Shown: positions 33,760 through 43,781 of the stretch, piece by piece
Layout: each line of letters begins with the position of its first letter
Position numbering within the stretch: the stretch's first letter is position 1
Source of the DNA: Aequorivita capsosiphonis DSM 23843
GTDB taxonomy: Bacteria > Bacteroidota > Bacteroidia > Flavobacteriales > Flavobacteriaceae
Direction of reading: 5' to 3'
Assembly (NCBI RefSeq): GCF_000429125.1
Contig: NZ_AUBG01000020.1
Coordinates: forward strand, 1 to 64,000
DNA: 64,000 nt
Notes under the pieces: model-generated
Databases searched by the model: none
Told to the model about the DNA's origin: nothing
Seen by the model: the letters and a program-made list of their open reading frames with translations, nothing else
Program-made: the position numbers and the translations under genes

Positions 33760-35319
33760 CTACAAATCAAACTTAATACCCTGCGCTAAAGGAAGCTCAG
33801 TAGTATAATTGATTGTATTTGTTTGTCTACGCATATAAACTTTCCAAGCGTCGCTTCCGCTTTCGCGGCCGCCACCGGTTTCTTTTTCACCGCCAAAAGC
33901 TCCGCCAATCTCGGCTCCAGAAGTTCCGATGTTTACGTTTGCAATACCGCAATCAGATCCTTCTACAGATAAGAAACGTTCTGCTTCGCGCAAGTTATTC
34001 GTCATAATTGCAGAAGATAAACCTTGCTTTACACCGTTTTGTAAATCCAACGCATTTTGCAAATCGCCTTTGTATTTCATGATGTATAAAACAGGGCCAA
34101 AGGTTTCGTGTTGTACAATATCATAATGGTTTTCTGCTTCGGCAATTGCTGGTTTTACGTAGCATCCGCTTTCGTAACCTTCGCCTTCCAGCACGCCACC
34201 TTCAACCAAAATCTTTCCGCCTTCTTTTACCACTTGCTCCAAGGCTGTTTGGTAATTTTTGACTGCATCTTTATCAATTAATGGCCCAACGTGGTTGTTT
34301 TCGTCTAAAGGATTACCGATCTTAATTTGCTTATAAGCAGCTACAATGGCATCCGTTACTTTATCATAAATGTCTTCGTGAATAATCAATCGGCGCGTAG
34401 AAGTACAACGCTGACCACAAGTTCCGACCGCTCCAAAAACGGCACCAATTACAGTGTTTTTAACATTAGCATCTGGAGTAACGATAATTGCGTTATTTCC
34501 ACCAAGTTCCAATAAAGATTTTCCTAAACGTGCCGCAACCGCTTGTGCTACAATTTTTCCCATTCTAATAGATCCAGTTGCGGAAATTAATGGTACACGA
34601 ACGTCGTTGGTCATCATTTCGCCAACTTTATAATCACCAGTTATCAAGCAAGATAATCCTTCTGGCAAACCATTTTCGGCAAATACTCTTGCTGCAATAT
34701 TCTGACAGGCAACGCTCGTTATCGGTGTTTTTTCAGATCCTTTCCAGATACAAGCATCTCCACAAACCCATGCTAAAGCTGTGTTCCAAGCCCAAACCGC
34801 TACTGGGAAGTTAAATGCTGAGATTATTCCAACAACTCCAAGTGGATGGTATTGCTCGTACATTCTATGACCTGGACGTTCAGAATGCATAGTCAACCCG
34901 TGTAACTGTCTTGAAAGACCAACAGCAAAATCACAGATATCTATCATTTCTTGAACTTCGCCCAACCCTTCTTGGTAAGATTTTCCCATTTCATAAGAAA
35001 CCAATTTTCCAAGTGGTTCTTTTAAGCGGCGTAATTCGTCATTAAACTGTCTAACTATTTCTCCACGCTGTGGTGCTGGCATGGTGCGCCATTCTTTAAA
35101 AGCACTGGTTGCCGTGGTAATTACTTTTTCGTAATCTTCCTTTGAAGTAGATTTTACTTTTCCTATTAAAGCATTATCAACTGGAGAATAAGATTCAATG
35201 ATATCTCCGTTCCCAAAAAAATCTTTTCCGGTAGAAGTACCATGGTTTACATCCTTATTTAGGCCTAACTCTTCTAGGGCTTTATCAATTCCAAATTTTT
35301 TTGCAATTTCACTCATCAA
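33760..35319 (-). CDS. Aldehyde dehydrogenase, ALDH7-type (aminoadipate semialdehyde-like)
   Basis: 519 residues. NAD(P)-dependent oxidation of an aldehyde; catalytic Cys in GTCGQRCTSTRR and general base Glu in LLELGGNNAII. The ELGGNN and GACGQRCT-type segments and the C-terminal GGGRESGSDAWKVYMRRQT are typical of the ALDH7 (antiquitin / piperideine-6-carboxylate dehydrogenase) group, so lysine or pipecolate catabolism is possible. The neighbour haaO, 58 bases upstream, suggests instead or in addition a tryptophan/kynurenine role. The start could be either of two adjacent ATGs. Confidence 0.9.
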   Translation of the reverse strand: MMSEIAKKFGIDKALEELGLNKDVNHGTSTGKDFFGNGDIIESYSPVDNALIGKVKSTSKEDYEKVITTATSAFKEWRTMPAPQRGEIVRQFNDELRRLKEPLGKLVSYEMGKSYQEGLGEVQEMIDICDFAVGLSRQLHGLTMHSERPGHRMYEQYHPLGVVGIISAFNFPVAVWAWNTALAWVCGDACIWKGSEKTPITSVACQNIAARVFAENGLPEGLSCLITGDYKVGEMMTNDVRVPLISATGSIRMGKIVAQAVAARLGKSLLELGGNNAIIVTPDANVKNTVIGAVFGAVGTCGQRCTSTRRLIIHEDIYDKVTDAIVAAYKQIKIGNPLDENNHVGPLIDKDAVKNYQTALEQVVKEGGKILVEGGVLEGEGYESGCYVKPAIAEAENHYDIVQHETFGPVLYIMKYKGDLQNALDLQNGVKQGLSSAIMTNNLREAERFLSVEGSDCGIANVNIGTSGAEIGGAFGGEKETGGGRESGSDAWKVYMRRQTNTINYTTELPLAQGIKFDL

Positions 35320-35376
35320 TTTTTATTTTTTTCTAATTAATAATCAACCGATTGCGAAATTAATAAAAATCAATGG

Positions 35377-35919
35377 TTATTCCTCGTCAGAAACGAAACG
35401 TTTGTCGGCTTCCATTACCGTACCGCATTTGTTGCAAGTGCGTAAATCTTCGCTTGCGTAGAAGTGTTTAAAATGTTTTAGAAAGTCTGTTTCAATATTA
35501 CTGAGGGGAAAGTAAACTTCATATAATTTATTATTGCAATTGTCGCAAAACCACAGTAAACCATCTTCTCCTTTTAGGTCGGTTCGCTTTCTTTCAATTA
35601 CAAGGCCAATAGAACCTTCACTTCTTGCAGGGGAATGGGGTACCTTTCCAGGATGTAGATACATATCACCAGGACCCAGTTTCATTACTTTTTTCTCACC
35701 ATCTTCTTGGATGGCCACTTGAATGTTTCCTTCCAATTGATAGAAAAGTTCTTCGGTTTCATTGTAGTGATAATCCTTTCGCGCATTGGGCCCAGCAACA
35801 ATCATCACGATATAATCGCCAGAATCCACATATAAGTTTTTATTGCCAACAGGTGGTTTTAATTTATCGCGATTTTCCTCTATCCACTTGTTTAAATTGA
35901 AAGGTTTTTTAATAGCCAT
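35377..35919 (-). CDS. haaO: 3-hydroxyanthranilate 3,4-dioxygenase
   Basis: Ring-cleaving iron enzyme of the kynurenine route to quinolinate/NAD or of tryptophan degradation. 180 residues from the ATG at 35919 (MAIKKPFNLNKWIEENR); an upstream in-frame start at 35958 is unlikely. Cupin segment DYHYNETEELFYQLEG carries the metal ligands, followed by GDMYLHPGKVPHSP, and the C-terminus has the extra rubredoxin-like cysteine pairs CDNC and CNKC found in bacterial enzymes. No other kynurenine gene is in the window. Confidence 0.95.
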   Translation of the reverse strand: MAIKKPFNLNKWIEENRDKLKPPVGNKNLYVDSGDYIVMIVAGPNARKDYHYNETEELFYQLEGNIQVAIQEDGEKKVMKLGPGDMYLHPGKVPHSPARSEGSIGLVIERKRTDLKGEDGLLWFCDNCNNKLYEVYFPLSNIETDFLKHFKHFYASEDLRTCNKCGTVMEADKRFVSDEE

Positions 35920-35987
35920 GGCCGTATTTTTTTGTGTTTCCACGTAAAAATACGGCAATTTAGGCTAATAGAAAAAGGGATGTGGGG

Positions 35988-36497
35988 TTACTTTCTATAA
36001 AAGAGTTGGGTGAAATAGCTACGATCCTTATCACTCTTCATCACACCAAAACCTGTGTGAGTGTAATTACCTTCAATAATAGCTTTATGTCCTGGACTTT
36101 GGAGCCAAGCTTCAACAACTTTTTCGGCGGTTTCATATCCATATGCAACGTTTTCACCTACCACTTGGGCATTATCGTGAAATTTTATTTCTTCAGATCG
36201 ATATCCAAAATTGTCGTGATTTATGTATTCTTTTTCAATCATATACTGGGTATGCTTCACCGCAAAAGCTGAGGTGTATTTATTGTCAGCTTTAAGAACA
36301 GGAAGTCCTAACAACACGCGATGGTCATTTATTAGACTCAAAATTTCAGATGACATTTGACTGTCATTTTTTTGAGCAAGCGCTAAATCAATATCATATT
36401 TAGCAGCTTCAACTTCAACAGAATCCTCTTTTGAGCAAGAGGTGATTAATAAGCAAATAAGTAGCCCAGCAAGTAGGTTACTTTTTAGTAGGTTCAT
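35988..36497 (-). CDS. CAP-domain (SCP/PR1) lipoprotein
   Basis: 169 residues. Lipoprotein signal with lipobox LITSC (Cys near residue 21), so the protein is anchored in a membrane facing the periplasm or outside. The rest is a CAP domain: LSLINDHRVLLGLPVLKADN, the H...E pair in NHDNFGY and VGENVAYGYE, and WLQSPGHKAIIEG. Bacterial CAP proteins have no agreed function. Single gene, divergent from the isoaspartyl peptidase. Confidence 0.92.
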   Translation of the reverse strand: MNLLKSNLLAGLLICLLITSCSKEDSVEVEAAKYDIDLALAQKNDSQMSSEILSLINDHRVLLGLPVLKADNKYTSAFAVKHTQYMIEKEYINHDNFGYRSEEIKFHDNAQVVGENVAYGYETAEKVVEAWLQSPGHKAIIEGNYTHTGFGVMKSDKDRSYFTQLFYRK

Positions 36498-36702
36498 ATT
36501 TAGGGCACATCAAATTTGGGGCATGATGTTAAGCTAAAGATATAAAAAAAATTGAATGAAAATGTATTTGGTCGAAAAAATATTACACTTAATCGGAAAA
36601 ACAAGAAATAAATCGTGATTTAGATGCTAAGGTAAAAACAGTTTAACCACTGTAAACATTATAAATTTCACGTATATTGGTCGTAACTTAAAATCCACTG
36701 CC

Positions 36703-37809
36703 ATGGTTAAAACTTTAACATATTTATTTGCGATATTTCTTCTTTTTGGATGTAAAAACGAAGAAAAACGCTCTTCTAAGGAGCCAATTTCTTCTGAAAA
36801 TTCAAAAAATACTGCTGAAAACTTCGGAATAGTCATTCATGGAGGTGCGGGAACCATCCTTAAAAAAAACATGAGCGATTCGCTGGAAGATGCCTATAAA
36901 GCAAAATTAAAAGAAGCCATTTCCGTAGGACATGAAATATTAAAAAATGGCGGATCTTCGCTAGAAGCGGTTACAAATACAATTAATGTGATGGAAGATT
37001 CTCCACTTTTTAATGCGGGAAAAGGAGCGGTATTCACGCATGATGGTTCCAATGAGCTCGATGCTTCCATTATGGATGGAGCTACACTCAACGCCGGCGC
37101 AGTGGCTGGAGTAAAACACGTTAAAAACCCGATAGATCTTGCCCGCGATGTAATGCAAAAAAGTGAACACGTCATGTTGTACGGCTCGGGAGCAGAAGAA
37201 TTTGCGCAAACTTTGGGCTATAAAATGATGGATACTTCCTATTTCTATACTCAAAATAGATATGAGTCTTTACAAAGAGTTTTGGAGAAGGAAACGGCCC
37301 TTCAATACGTCCGCCGCGACGGACACTCAGGGACCTTAGCCAAGTCAGAAATAAATGACTTTGAAGACCCATATATCAAAAACTCAAAATTTGGAACTGT
37401 GGGTTGTGCAGCCCTCGATAAACATGGAAATCTTGCCGCAGGAACTTCAACTGGAGGAATGACTAACAAACGCTGGAACAGAATAGGCGATGCCCCAATA
37501 ATTGGTGCGGGAACGTATGCCAATAACGCTACTTGCGCGGTTTCGTCAACTGGTTGGGGAGAGTTTTTTATCCGTTCCGTGGTGGCTTATGATATTTCTG
37601 CCTTAATGGAATATAAGGGAATGAGTTTACAAGAGGCCGCAAGGGAAGTAATTCAGAAAAAAGTTCCTGCGCTTGGTGGCGATGGTGGCATTGTCGCAAT
37701 TGATAAAGATGGAAATGTGGCGATGGAATTCAATACGGCTGGAATGTATCGAGCAACGATGAACTCCGACGGGGAGTTGGTGATTGGGATTTATAAGGAG
37801 AACGAATAA
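36703..37809 (+). CDS. Isoaspartyl peptidase / L-asparaginase (T2 family) lipoprotein
   Basis: 368 residues. Lipobox LLFGC near residue 17 predicts a periplasmic lipoprotein. N-terminal nucleophile hydrolase: IVIHGGAGTI starts the alpha chain and autocleavage should occur before Thr232 in KFGTVGCAALD; GNLAAGTSTGGMTNKRWNRIGD and GAGTYANN complete the active site. It removes isoaspartyl residues from peptides or hydrolyses asparagine. In the linker before the cleavage site, residues 203-208 (VRRDGH) are encoded by a near-perfect palindrome of a dispersed repeat. Confidence 0.94.
   Translation: MVKTLTYLFAIFLLFGCKNEEKRSSKEPISSENSKNTAENFGIVIHGGAGTILKKNMSDSLEDAYKAKLKEAISVGHEILKNGGSSLEAVTNTINVMEDSPLFNAGKGAVFTHDGSNELDASIMDGATLNAGAVAGVKHVKNPIDLARDVMQKSEHVMLYGSGAEEFAQTLGYKMMDTSYFYTQNRYESLQRVLEKETALQYVRRDGHSGTLAKSEINDFEDPYIKNSKFGTVGCAALDKHGNLAAGTSTGGMTNKRWNRIGDAPIIGAGTYANNATCAVSSTGWGEFFIRSVVAYDISALMEYKGMSLQEAAREVIQKKVPALGGDGGIVAIDKDGNVAMEFNTAGMYRATMNSDGELVIGIYKENE
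37309..37324. repeat. In-frame palindrome inside isoaspartyl peptidase
   Basis: GTCCGCCGCGACGGAC is a 16-base inverted repeat with one mismatched pair. It resembles TCCGCCGCGGCGGA at 24464-24477 and is read in frame as VRRDG. Confidence 0.6.
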
Positions 37810-37867
37810 ATACAAATTGCAAACCTCTCCTATTTCCTTTACTTTTAAAACTTCCAAAATTTCCTAT

Positions 37868-40800
37868 ATGAAAATTCTTCAGCGCCTAATACTTATATGT
37901 TTAGTGATTTTTATCGCTTCTTGTAATGATAAAGACAAGCATTCCGCAACCGATAACCTCTTTAAATTTAAAGATTACATTTCTTATAATACTTATGGAA
38001 ACAAATCTATAACCACAGACATTCGTATTGAACTAGCAAAACCATTGGATCAATTTGAGATGACTCAGGAACTCTCTGCTGAGGATTATTTTAGTATTTC
38101 TCCGAAAACGACGGGTAAATTGGTGGTTGAAAACGGGAAAACTTTAATTTTTCAGCCTTCAGAAAATCTAAAACCAGATACCGAATATTCGGTCACCGTT
38201 AAGTTAAACAAGTTATACGATGATATTTCAAAGGAATTTAAAACCTATACTTTCAGTTTTCATACAGTAGCGCCAAATTTTAAAGTGACCCTTGGCAAAC
38301 TGCAATCTTACAGCAAGCAAAAGCAATATATAGATGCAGACTTAGAAGCATCGGATGTTATTTCTTATGAAAAAGCGACGCAATTAGTTTCTGCGACTCA
38401 AGATGGAAAAAACCTGAAATTGAAATGGGCTTCTAAAGACAATGATGCGCGATATTATAATTTCACAATAGACAGTATTGATCGAAAACTGGAAGATTCC
38501 GAAATTTTAATCAAATGGGACGGCAAACCCATTGGCGCCGAAAATAAAGGCGAAAACACTTTTAAGATTCCAGGACAAAGTAATTTTACAATCGTTGACA
38601 TTAGTAGCACTTTAACGCCTGCGGCACTTTTAAGCATTAATTTTTCTGATCCACTAAAAGAAAATCAAGATTTTGCGGGCTTGGTAACTATTGAAAAAAC
38701 AAATAATCTGCGATATGAGGTTGACGGAAACGTGTTGAATGTTTATCCGCCAAATAGAATTGTAGGCAACGTAAAAGTCACTGTTTTTACGGGAATTAAG
38801 AACACAGAAGGAATCGGTTTGAAAAAGGAATTTTCAGAATTGGTTTCTTTTGAACAATTAAAGCCTGCCGTTAGAATGATTTCTAAAGGCGTAATTCTTC
38901 CAAATTCTGCTTTATCCCCGGTTTATTTTGAAGCAGTAAATCTTTCAAAAGTTGATGTTCGGGTGATTAAAATTTATGAGAATAATGTGCTCCAATTTCT
39001 TCAAAACTATGATCTAAACGATCCCAACACCTATGATATTCGTCGTGTTGGAAGGCGAATTGCCAAAAAAACCATCGAACTCAAAAACGTCGATTTAAGT
39101 GATAATGGAAGCTGGAAAGCTTATGCCATTAATCTTTCGGAATATTTTAAGGCAGATCCTGGCGCCATTTATCAGTTGGAGCTTAGTTTTAAACAAGATT
39201 ATATTACCTATGATTGTGCTGAGACCGCTTCCACAGAAAATAGCAATGAAGAAGAGGATGACTATTATGATTATCAACAGGACTCTTACTATACCGATGA
39301 CTCTTCAGAAGAAGAAATCCGTGAACAGCGCTATTGGGATAATGAAATTTACCGATGGCGAAACTACTCTTATAATTGGGAACAACAGGACAACCCGTGC
39401 AATCTTGCTTATTACAACAGTGATCGTATAGTTACCGCAAATATTTTAGGATCGGATTTAGGACTAATCGTAAAAAAAGGGAATAATAAATCGTATCAGT
39501 TTTTTGCTACCAATCTTATTTCGGCAAAACCAGAAGGCGGTGTAAAAATCAAGCTTTTCAATTTTCAGCAGCAATTGATTGAAACCGTAACTACTGAAGG
39601 CGATGGATCAATTTTATATGATAGTGATATAAATGCTGCTTTTGCAGTGGCGCAGAAAGGAAACAACTTTGCGTATGTAAAATTGGAAGACGGAAATGCG
39701 CTTTCAATGAGCAATTTCGATATTTCTGGAAAAGAACTTCAAAAGGGATTAAAAGGATACACTTATACTGAACGTGGCGTTTATCGTCCTGGCGATAGTA
39801 TTCACTTAACTTTTGTGCTAAACGACATTGCAAACCCACTACCCAAAAATCATCCCGTTACACTTTCAGTTACAGATGCCCGCGGAAAATTAGTGCAGCG
39901 CAGTGTATTAAACACAACTAATTCCGCAACAGTGGTTCCCCCTTCGGGGGTTAGGGGGCTGGAGGGATTTTACTATTTCCCAATCTCCACAGATCCATCC
40001 GCTCCAACTGGAAATTGGAATGCCACAATCACAGTTGGAGGTGCGCAGTTTAGCCACACCTTAAAAGTGGCAACAATAAAACCAAATCGTTTAAAAATTA
40101 AACTTGATTTTAATGACGAAATTCTCGACGCTACAAAACCGGTAAAAGGAATGGTAAGTGCGATGTGGCTTCACGGTTCTCCTGCTCGTAATCTTAAGGT
40201 TGATATGACGGCGACACTTCGTGCAAGCAATTCGGCTTTTCCAAAATTTCCAAAATACAATTTCATTGATCCAATTAGAAGTTTTAATGAGGTGGAAATC
40301 CCTGTTCTGGATACGCAACTTTCTACGGAAGGCAGCACTTCTTTTAGTAAGAATCTAGAAGTTGGGAAAAACGCGCCGGGAATGTTGAAAGCTACTTTTC
40401 TGACGAAAGTATACGAAGGTGGCGGTGACTTTTCAATGGATATATTTTCGAAGGATCTAGCGCCGTTTTCACATTTTGTGGGGTTGAGGTCGCCTGAAGC
40501 TGGGCGTTACGGTTCTTATTTTACAGATGAAAACACAACTTTTGATGTTATTTCTGTAGATGCACAAGGAAATCCCACCGCTAATCGAGATCTTGAGGTA
40601 AAAGTTTTTCAGATTGAATGGCGTTGGTGGTGGAATCGCGGTTCAGACAATCTTTCCTCTTATGAAAATTCAACCGTTCACAAGCCAGTGAAAGAATTCA
40701 ACATAAAAACCGATGCCAGCGGCAAGGGAAAATTCACTGTTAATATTCCAGAAGAGGAAGGAGGAAGATATTTAATTAGAGTGATCGATAAACAATCTGG

Positions 40801-43471
40801 TCACGCTACAGGGCGAACCACTTATTTCTATAGAAACTGGTCGCAGCGACCAAGTGATGGAGATTCAGAAAGTGCGAAAATGCTCGTCTTTTCTGCAGAT
40901 AAAGAAAAATATAAAGTTGGTGACGAAACCGTTATAACTTTTCCTTCGGGAAGCGATGGGCACGCTTTAATTAGCGTGGAAAATGGAACTGAAGTTTTGG
41001 AAACACATTGGATTGAAACTCAAAAAGGCGAAACCAAAGCTACTATTAAACTTACTAAGGAAATGTCACCGAATGTTTATGTGAATATTTCGCTACTTCA
41101 GCCACACAATCAAACAAAAAACGATTTGCCTATGCGTCTTTATGGCGTTATTCCAATTACTGTCGAAGATCCTTCAACCATTCTTCACCCAAAAATCTCG
41201 ATGCCTGATGTGTTGAAACCTGAGGAGAAATTCACCGTAAAAGTTTCCGAAGAAAACAAGAAAGCTATGACCTATACTTTGGCAGTTGTAGATGAAGGTT
41301 TGTTGGATTTAACCCGTTTTATGACTCCTGGAATTCACGAGGCTTTCTACATTCGGGAAGCCCTAGGCGTAAAAACTTTTGATATGTTCGATTATGTAAT
41401 TGGTGCGTATTCTGGCAGCGTGGATAATATTTATGCAATTGGCGGTGGCGATGCGGCTTTGGGCGCAAAGAATAGAAAAGCCGACCGATTTAAACCAGTT
41501 GTAAGATATCTAGGTCCCTTCCATCTTGCCGCTGGAAAAAGCGCAACTCACGATATTTTGATGCCGAATTATATTGGTTCAGTTAGAACGATGGTAATTG
41601 CCGGCGATAATTCAAAAAGCGCTTATGGAAATGCTGAAAAAACTACACCTGTACGTACACCTTTAATGGTACTTGCTTCACTTCCACGGAAATTATCTCC
41701 GGGGGAAACAGTTACATTACCCGTTACCGTTTTTGCGATGGAGAACAAAGTTAAAAATGCTACCATTACTGTGAAAACAGGCGAAGCCTTGAAGCCGATC
41801 AATGGTTCTTCAAAAACTGTTACTTTCAGTTCTCCAGGGGAACAAATTGTAAATTTTGAATTCGAAGTGCTTCCAACTGATAACTTTCAAACTATTGAAG
41901 TTACAGCTTCTGGAAACGGAGAAAAAGCGAGCTATAAAGTGGAAATTGATGTGGAAAATCCAAATCCTATTTCACGAAAGTCAACTAATTATACGCTGGA
42001 CTCAAATGCTTCGGAAACCATAAATTTTGAAACTTTTGGCGTTCCGGGAAGTAATACTGCAATGCTTGAGTTTTCGACTTTACCGCCGATGGATTTTGGG
42101 AAACGAATGGAGTTTTTAATCCATTATCCGTATGGATGTTTGGAACAGACTACGTCTACCGCATTTCCGCAATTGTATTTAGCTGATATTTTTGATATTC
42201 CATTTGATAAAAAGCAGAATATTGAGAAAAATGTAAAGGCCACTATTGAACGTTTGGGAAGATTTCAACTGTCCAACGGCGGACTTTCCTACTGGCCAGG
42301 AGAACGTGAGGCTGATGAATGGAGCACTACCTACGCAGGTCATTTTATGTTGGAAGCCAAACAAAAAGGTTATGCGTTGCCTATAAGTTTTGAAAACAAT
42401 TGGCTTATGTATCAGCAGAATACTGCGCGGCAATGGCGAAATAGTTATGCGGTTTACAACTCCAGTTTAACTCAGGCATATAGACTTTACACCTTGGCCT
42501 TGGCTGGAAAACCGGAGCTGGCTGCAATGAACCGCCTTCGTGAAAGCAAGGAATTGAGCAACGATGCCAAATGGCGTTTGGCCGCAGCTTATGCTTTGGC
42601 AGGAAAGAAAAATGTTGCTGAACAGATTGCACAAACGGCGAATATAAATTTTGTTCCACAGAAATCTGATTATTACAACTATGGTTCCCCATTTAGAAAT
42701 CGTGCTATGGCTTTGGAAACCTTGGTCTTATTGGATAATGCGAAACAACGTGATTTAGCATTGTCGGTCGCAAAAGATTTATCATCTAGCCGCTGGTATA
42801 GTACGCAGGAAACATCGTATGGGTTAATTGCCTTGGCCAAAATGGTTGAGAAAAATGGAGGAAAAGCAATGGACCTTACCTTTACAAATGGTGGAAAATC
42901 GGTTACCGTTAAAACCGACCGTGCCATTGCACAGCGCGATATTTCGTTTGTGATGGGAGGCAATTCTGTTTCGGTGAAAAATAATAAGGCCAATGTAGTT
43001 TACCTAACACTATCGCAACAAGGAAAATTACCATTAGGCGAAGAACTTGCCGAACAACGGAATCTTTCTATAAAATCGCAATATCTGGATGGCGCTCGAA
43101 AGCCAATTGATGTTACAAATTTGCGACAAGGAACGGAGATAATTGCAGAAGTGAGTATTACCAATACTTCTAACGATAGGATAAACAATGTAGCCTTGAC
43201 GAAAATATTCCCAAGTGGTTGGGAAATCGTAAACACCAGTTTTAGTGAATTGGGCGGTGGTGCAAAAAGTGACGCGCGTTATACGGATATTCGCGACGAC
43301 CGTGTGAATTTCTTTTTCGATTTAAATAGAAATGAAACGAAAATTTTCACAATAAAATTGAATGCTTCCTATTTAGGAACCTATTATTTACCGGGAACTC
43401 AGGTTGAGGGAATGTATGACAACTCGTATTATACGCGAAACAAAGGAATGTGGGTAAGGGTTGAATTATGA
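37868..43471 (+). CDS. Alpha-2-macroglobulin family lipoprotein with thioester
   Basis: 1867 residues from the ATG at 37868 (an earlier in-frame ATG at 37784 overlaps the previous gene and lacks a signal). Lipobox IFIASC (Cys near 18). Domains: N-terminal MG-like strands, MG2 around residue 620 (GYTYTERGVYRPGDSIHLTF), bait-region/MG middle part, and a thioester domain with GCLEQTTS, Cys1424 to Gln1427 forming the thioester. Such proteins (YfhM type) trap proteases in the periplasm and normally pair with PBP1C. Here pbpC is the fourth gene downstream. A C/G-rich repeat encodes residues 691-698. Confidence 0.95.
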   Translation: MKILQRLILICLVIFIASCNDKDKHSATDNLFKFKDYISYNTYGNKSITTDIRIELAKPLDQFEMTQELSAEDYFSISPKTTGKLVVENGKTLIFQPSENLKPDTEYSVTVKLNKLYDDISKEFKTYTFSFHTVAPNFKVTLGKLQSYSKQKQYIDADLEASDVISYEKATQLVSATQDGKNLKLKWASKDNDARYYNFTIDSIDRKLEDSEILIKWDGKPIGAENKGENTFKIPGQSNFTIVDISSTLTPAALLSINFSDPLKENQDFAGLVTIEKTNNLRYEVDGNVLNVYPPNRIVGNVKVTVFTGIKNTEGIGLKKEFSELVSFEQLKPAVRMISKGVILPNSALSPVYFEAVNLSKVDVRVIKIYENNVLQFLQNYDLNDPNTYDIRRVGRRIAKKTIELKNVDLSDNGSWKAYAINLSEYFKADPGAIYQLELSFKQDYITYDCAETASTENSNEEEDDYYDYQQDSYYTDDSSEEEIREQRYWDNEIYRWRNYSYNWEQQDNPCNLAYYNSDRIVTANILGSDLGLIVKKGNNKSYQFFATNLISAKPEGGVKIKLFNFQQQLIETVTTEGDGSILYDSDINAAFAVAQKGNNFAYVKLEDGNALSMSNFDISGKELQKGLKGYTYTERGVYRPGDSIHLTFVLNDIANPLPKNHPVTLSVTDARGKLVQRSVLNTTNSATVVPPSGVRGLEGFYYFPISTDPSAPTGNWNATITVGGAQFSHTLKVATIKPNRLKIKLDFNDEILDATKPVKGMVSAMWLHGSPARNLKVDMTATLRASNSAFPKFPKYNFIDPIRSFNEVEIPVLDTQLSTEGSTSFSKNLEVGKNAPGMLKATFLTKVYEGGGDFSMDIFSKDLAPFSHFVGLRSPEAGRYGSYFTDENTTFDVISVDAQGNPTANRDLEVKVFQIEWRWWWNRGSDNLSSYENSTVHKPVKEFNIKTDASGKGKFTVNIPEEEGGRYLIRVIDKQSGHATGRTTYFYRNWSQRPSDGDSESAKMLVFSADKEKYKVGDETVITFPSGSDGHALISVENGTEVLETHWIETQKGETKATIKLTKEMSPNVYVNISLLQPHNQTKNDLPMRLYGVIPITVEDPSTILHPKISMPDVLKPEEKFTVKVSEENKKAMTYTLAVVDEGLLDLTRFMTPGIHEAFYIREALGVKTFDMFDYVIGAYSGSVDNIYAIGGGDAALGAKNRKADRFKPVVRYLGPFHLAAGKSATHDILMPNYIGSVRTMVIAGDNSKSAYGNAEKTTPVRTPLMVLASLPRKLSPGETVTLPVTVFAMENKVKNATITVKTGEALKPINGSSKTVTFSSPGEQIVNFEFEVLPTDNFQTIEVTASGNGEKASYKVEIDVENPNPISRKSTNYTLDSNASETINFETFGVPGSNTAMLEFSTLPPMDFGKRMEFLIHYPYGCLEQTTSTAFPQLYLADIFDIPFDKKQNIEKNVKATIERLGRFQLSNGGLSYWPGEREADEWSTTYAGHFMLEAKQKGYALPISFENNWLMYQQNTARQWRNSYAVYNSSLTQAYRLYTLALAGKPELAAMNRLRESKELSNDAKWRLAAAYALAGKKNVAEQIAQTANINFVPQKSDYYNYGSPFRNRAMALETLVLLDNAKQRDLALSVAKDLSSSRWYSTQETSYGLIALAKMVEKNGGKAMDLTFTNGGKSVTVKTDRAIAQRDISFVMGGNSVSVKNNKANVVYLTLSQQGKLPLGEELAEQRNLSIKSQYLDGARKPIDVTNLRQGTEIIAEVSITNTSNDRINNVALTKIFPSGWEIVNTSFSELGGGAKSDARYTDIRDDRVNFFFDLNRNETKIFTIKLNASYLGTYYLPGTQVEGMYDNSYYTRNKGMWVRVEL
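39938..39959. repeat. C/G-rich repeat in frame inside alpha-2-macroglobulin
   Basis: CCCCCTTCGGGGGTTAGGGG plus GC is the same unit as at 27217-27238, read here as PPSGVRGL (residues 691-698). It lies between the strand-rich NATVV-like segment and FYYFPISTD, in a probable surface loop. Confidence 0.85.
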
Positions 43472-43781
43472 ATTCAGAATTATGAATTCTGGAAAAAGCT
43501 CCTTCCCCTTTTTCAGATGAAGGTGGATTTTCAAAACTGCCATAAAGCAGTTTTGAAAAGACGGAAGGGGTTTTTGCTCTAACCGTAAAATTCATATAAA
43601 ATTTGCTATTCAACCGGCAAATTTCATATAAAGTAATGAATTGAGTTCGAAAAATTGAATGCTCTTTTTACTAACGAGTCACATAGGAACAAAAGAAATG
43701 TTGATTTTAAAACTACTCAAGCAGTTTTAAAAAGAGAGAAGGGATAAATCCTTATATTTACTTTAATAAAATCAGTGGATA
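43472..43781. other. Intergenic stretch between A2M and the toxin-antitoxin pair
   Basis: 310 bases with no gene but several repeats: GAATTATGAATTC twice (43463-43488, overlapping the A2M stop), a hairpin 43499-43572 whose arms are CTCCTTCCCC and GGAAGGGG with an inner palindrome AAAACTGC/GCAGTTTT, a relative of the inner part at 43708-43745, and AAATTTGC/GCAAATTT (43599-43624). A weak TATATTTA box near 43754 may serve the antitoxin gene. Confidence 0.65.
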
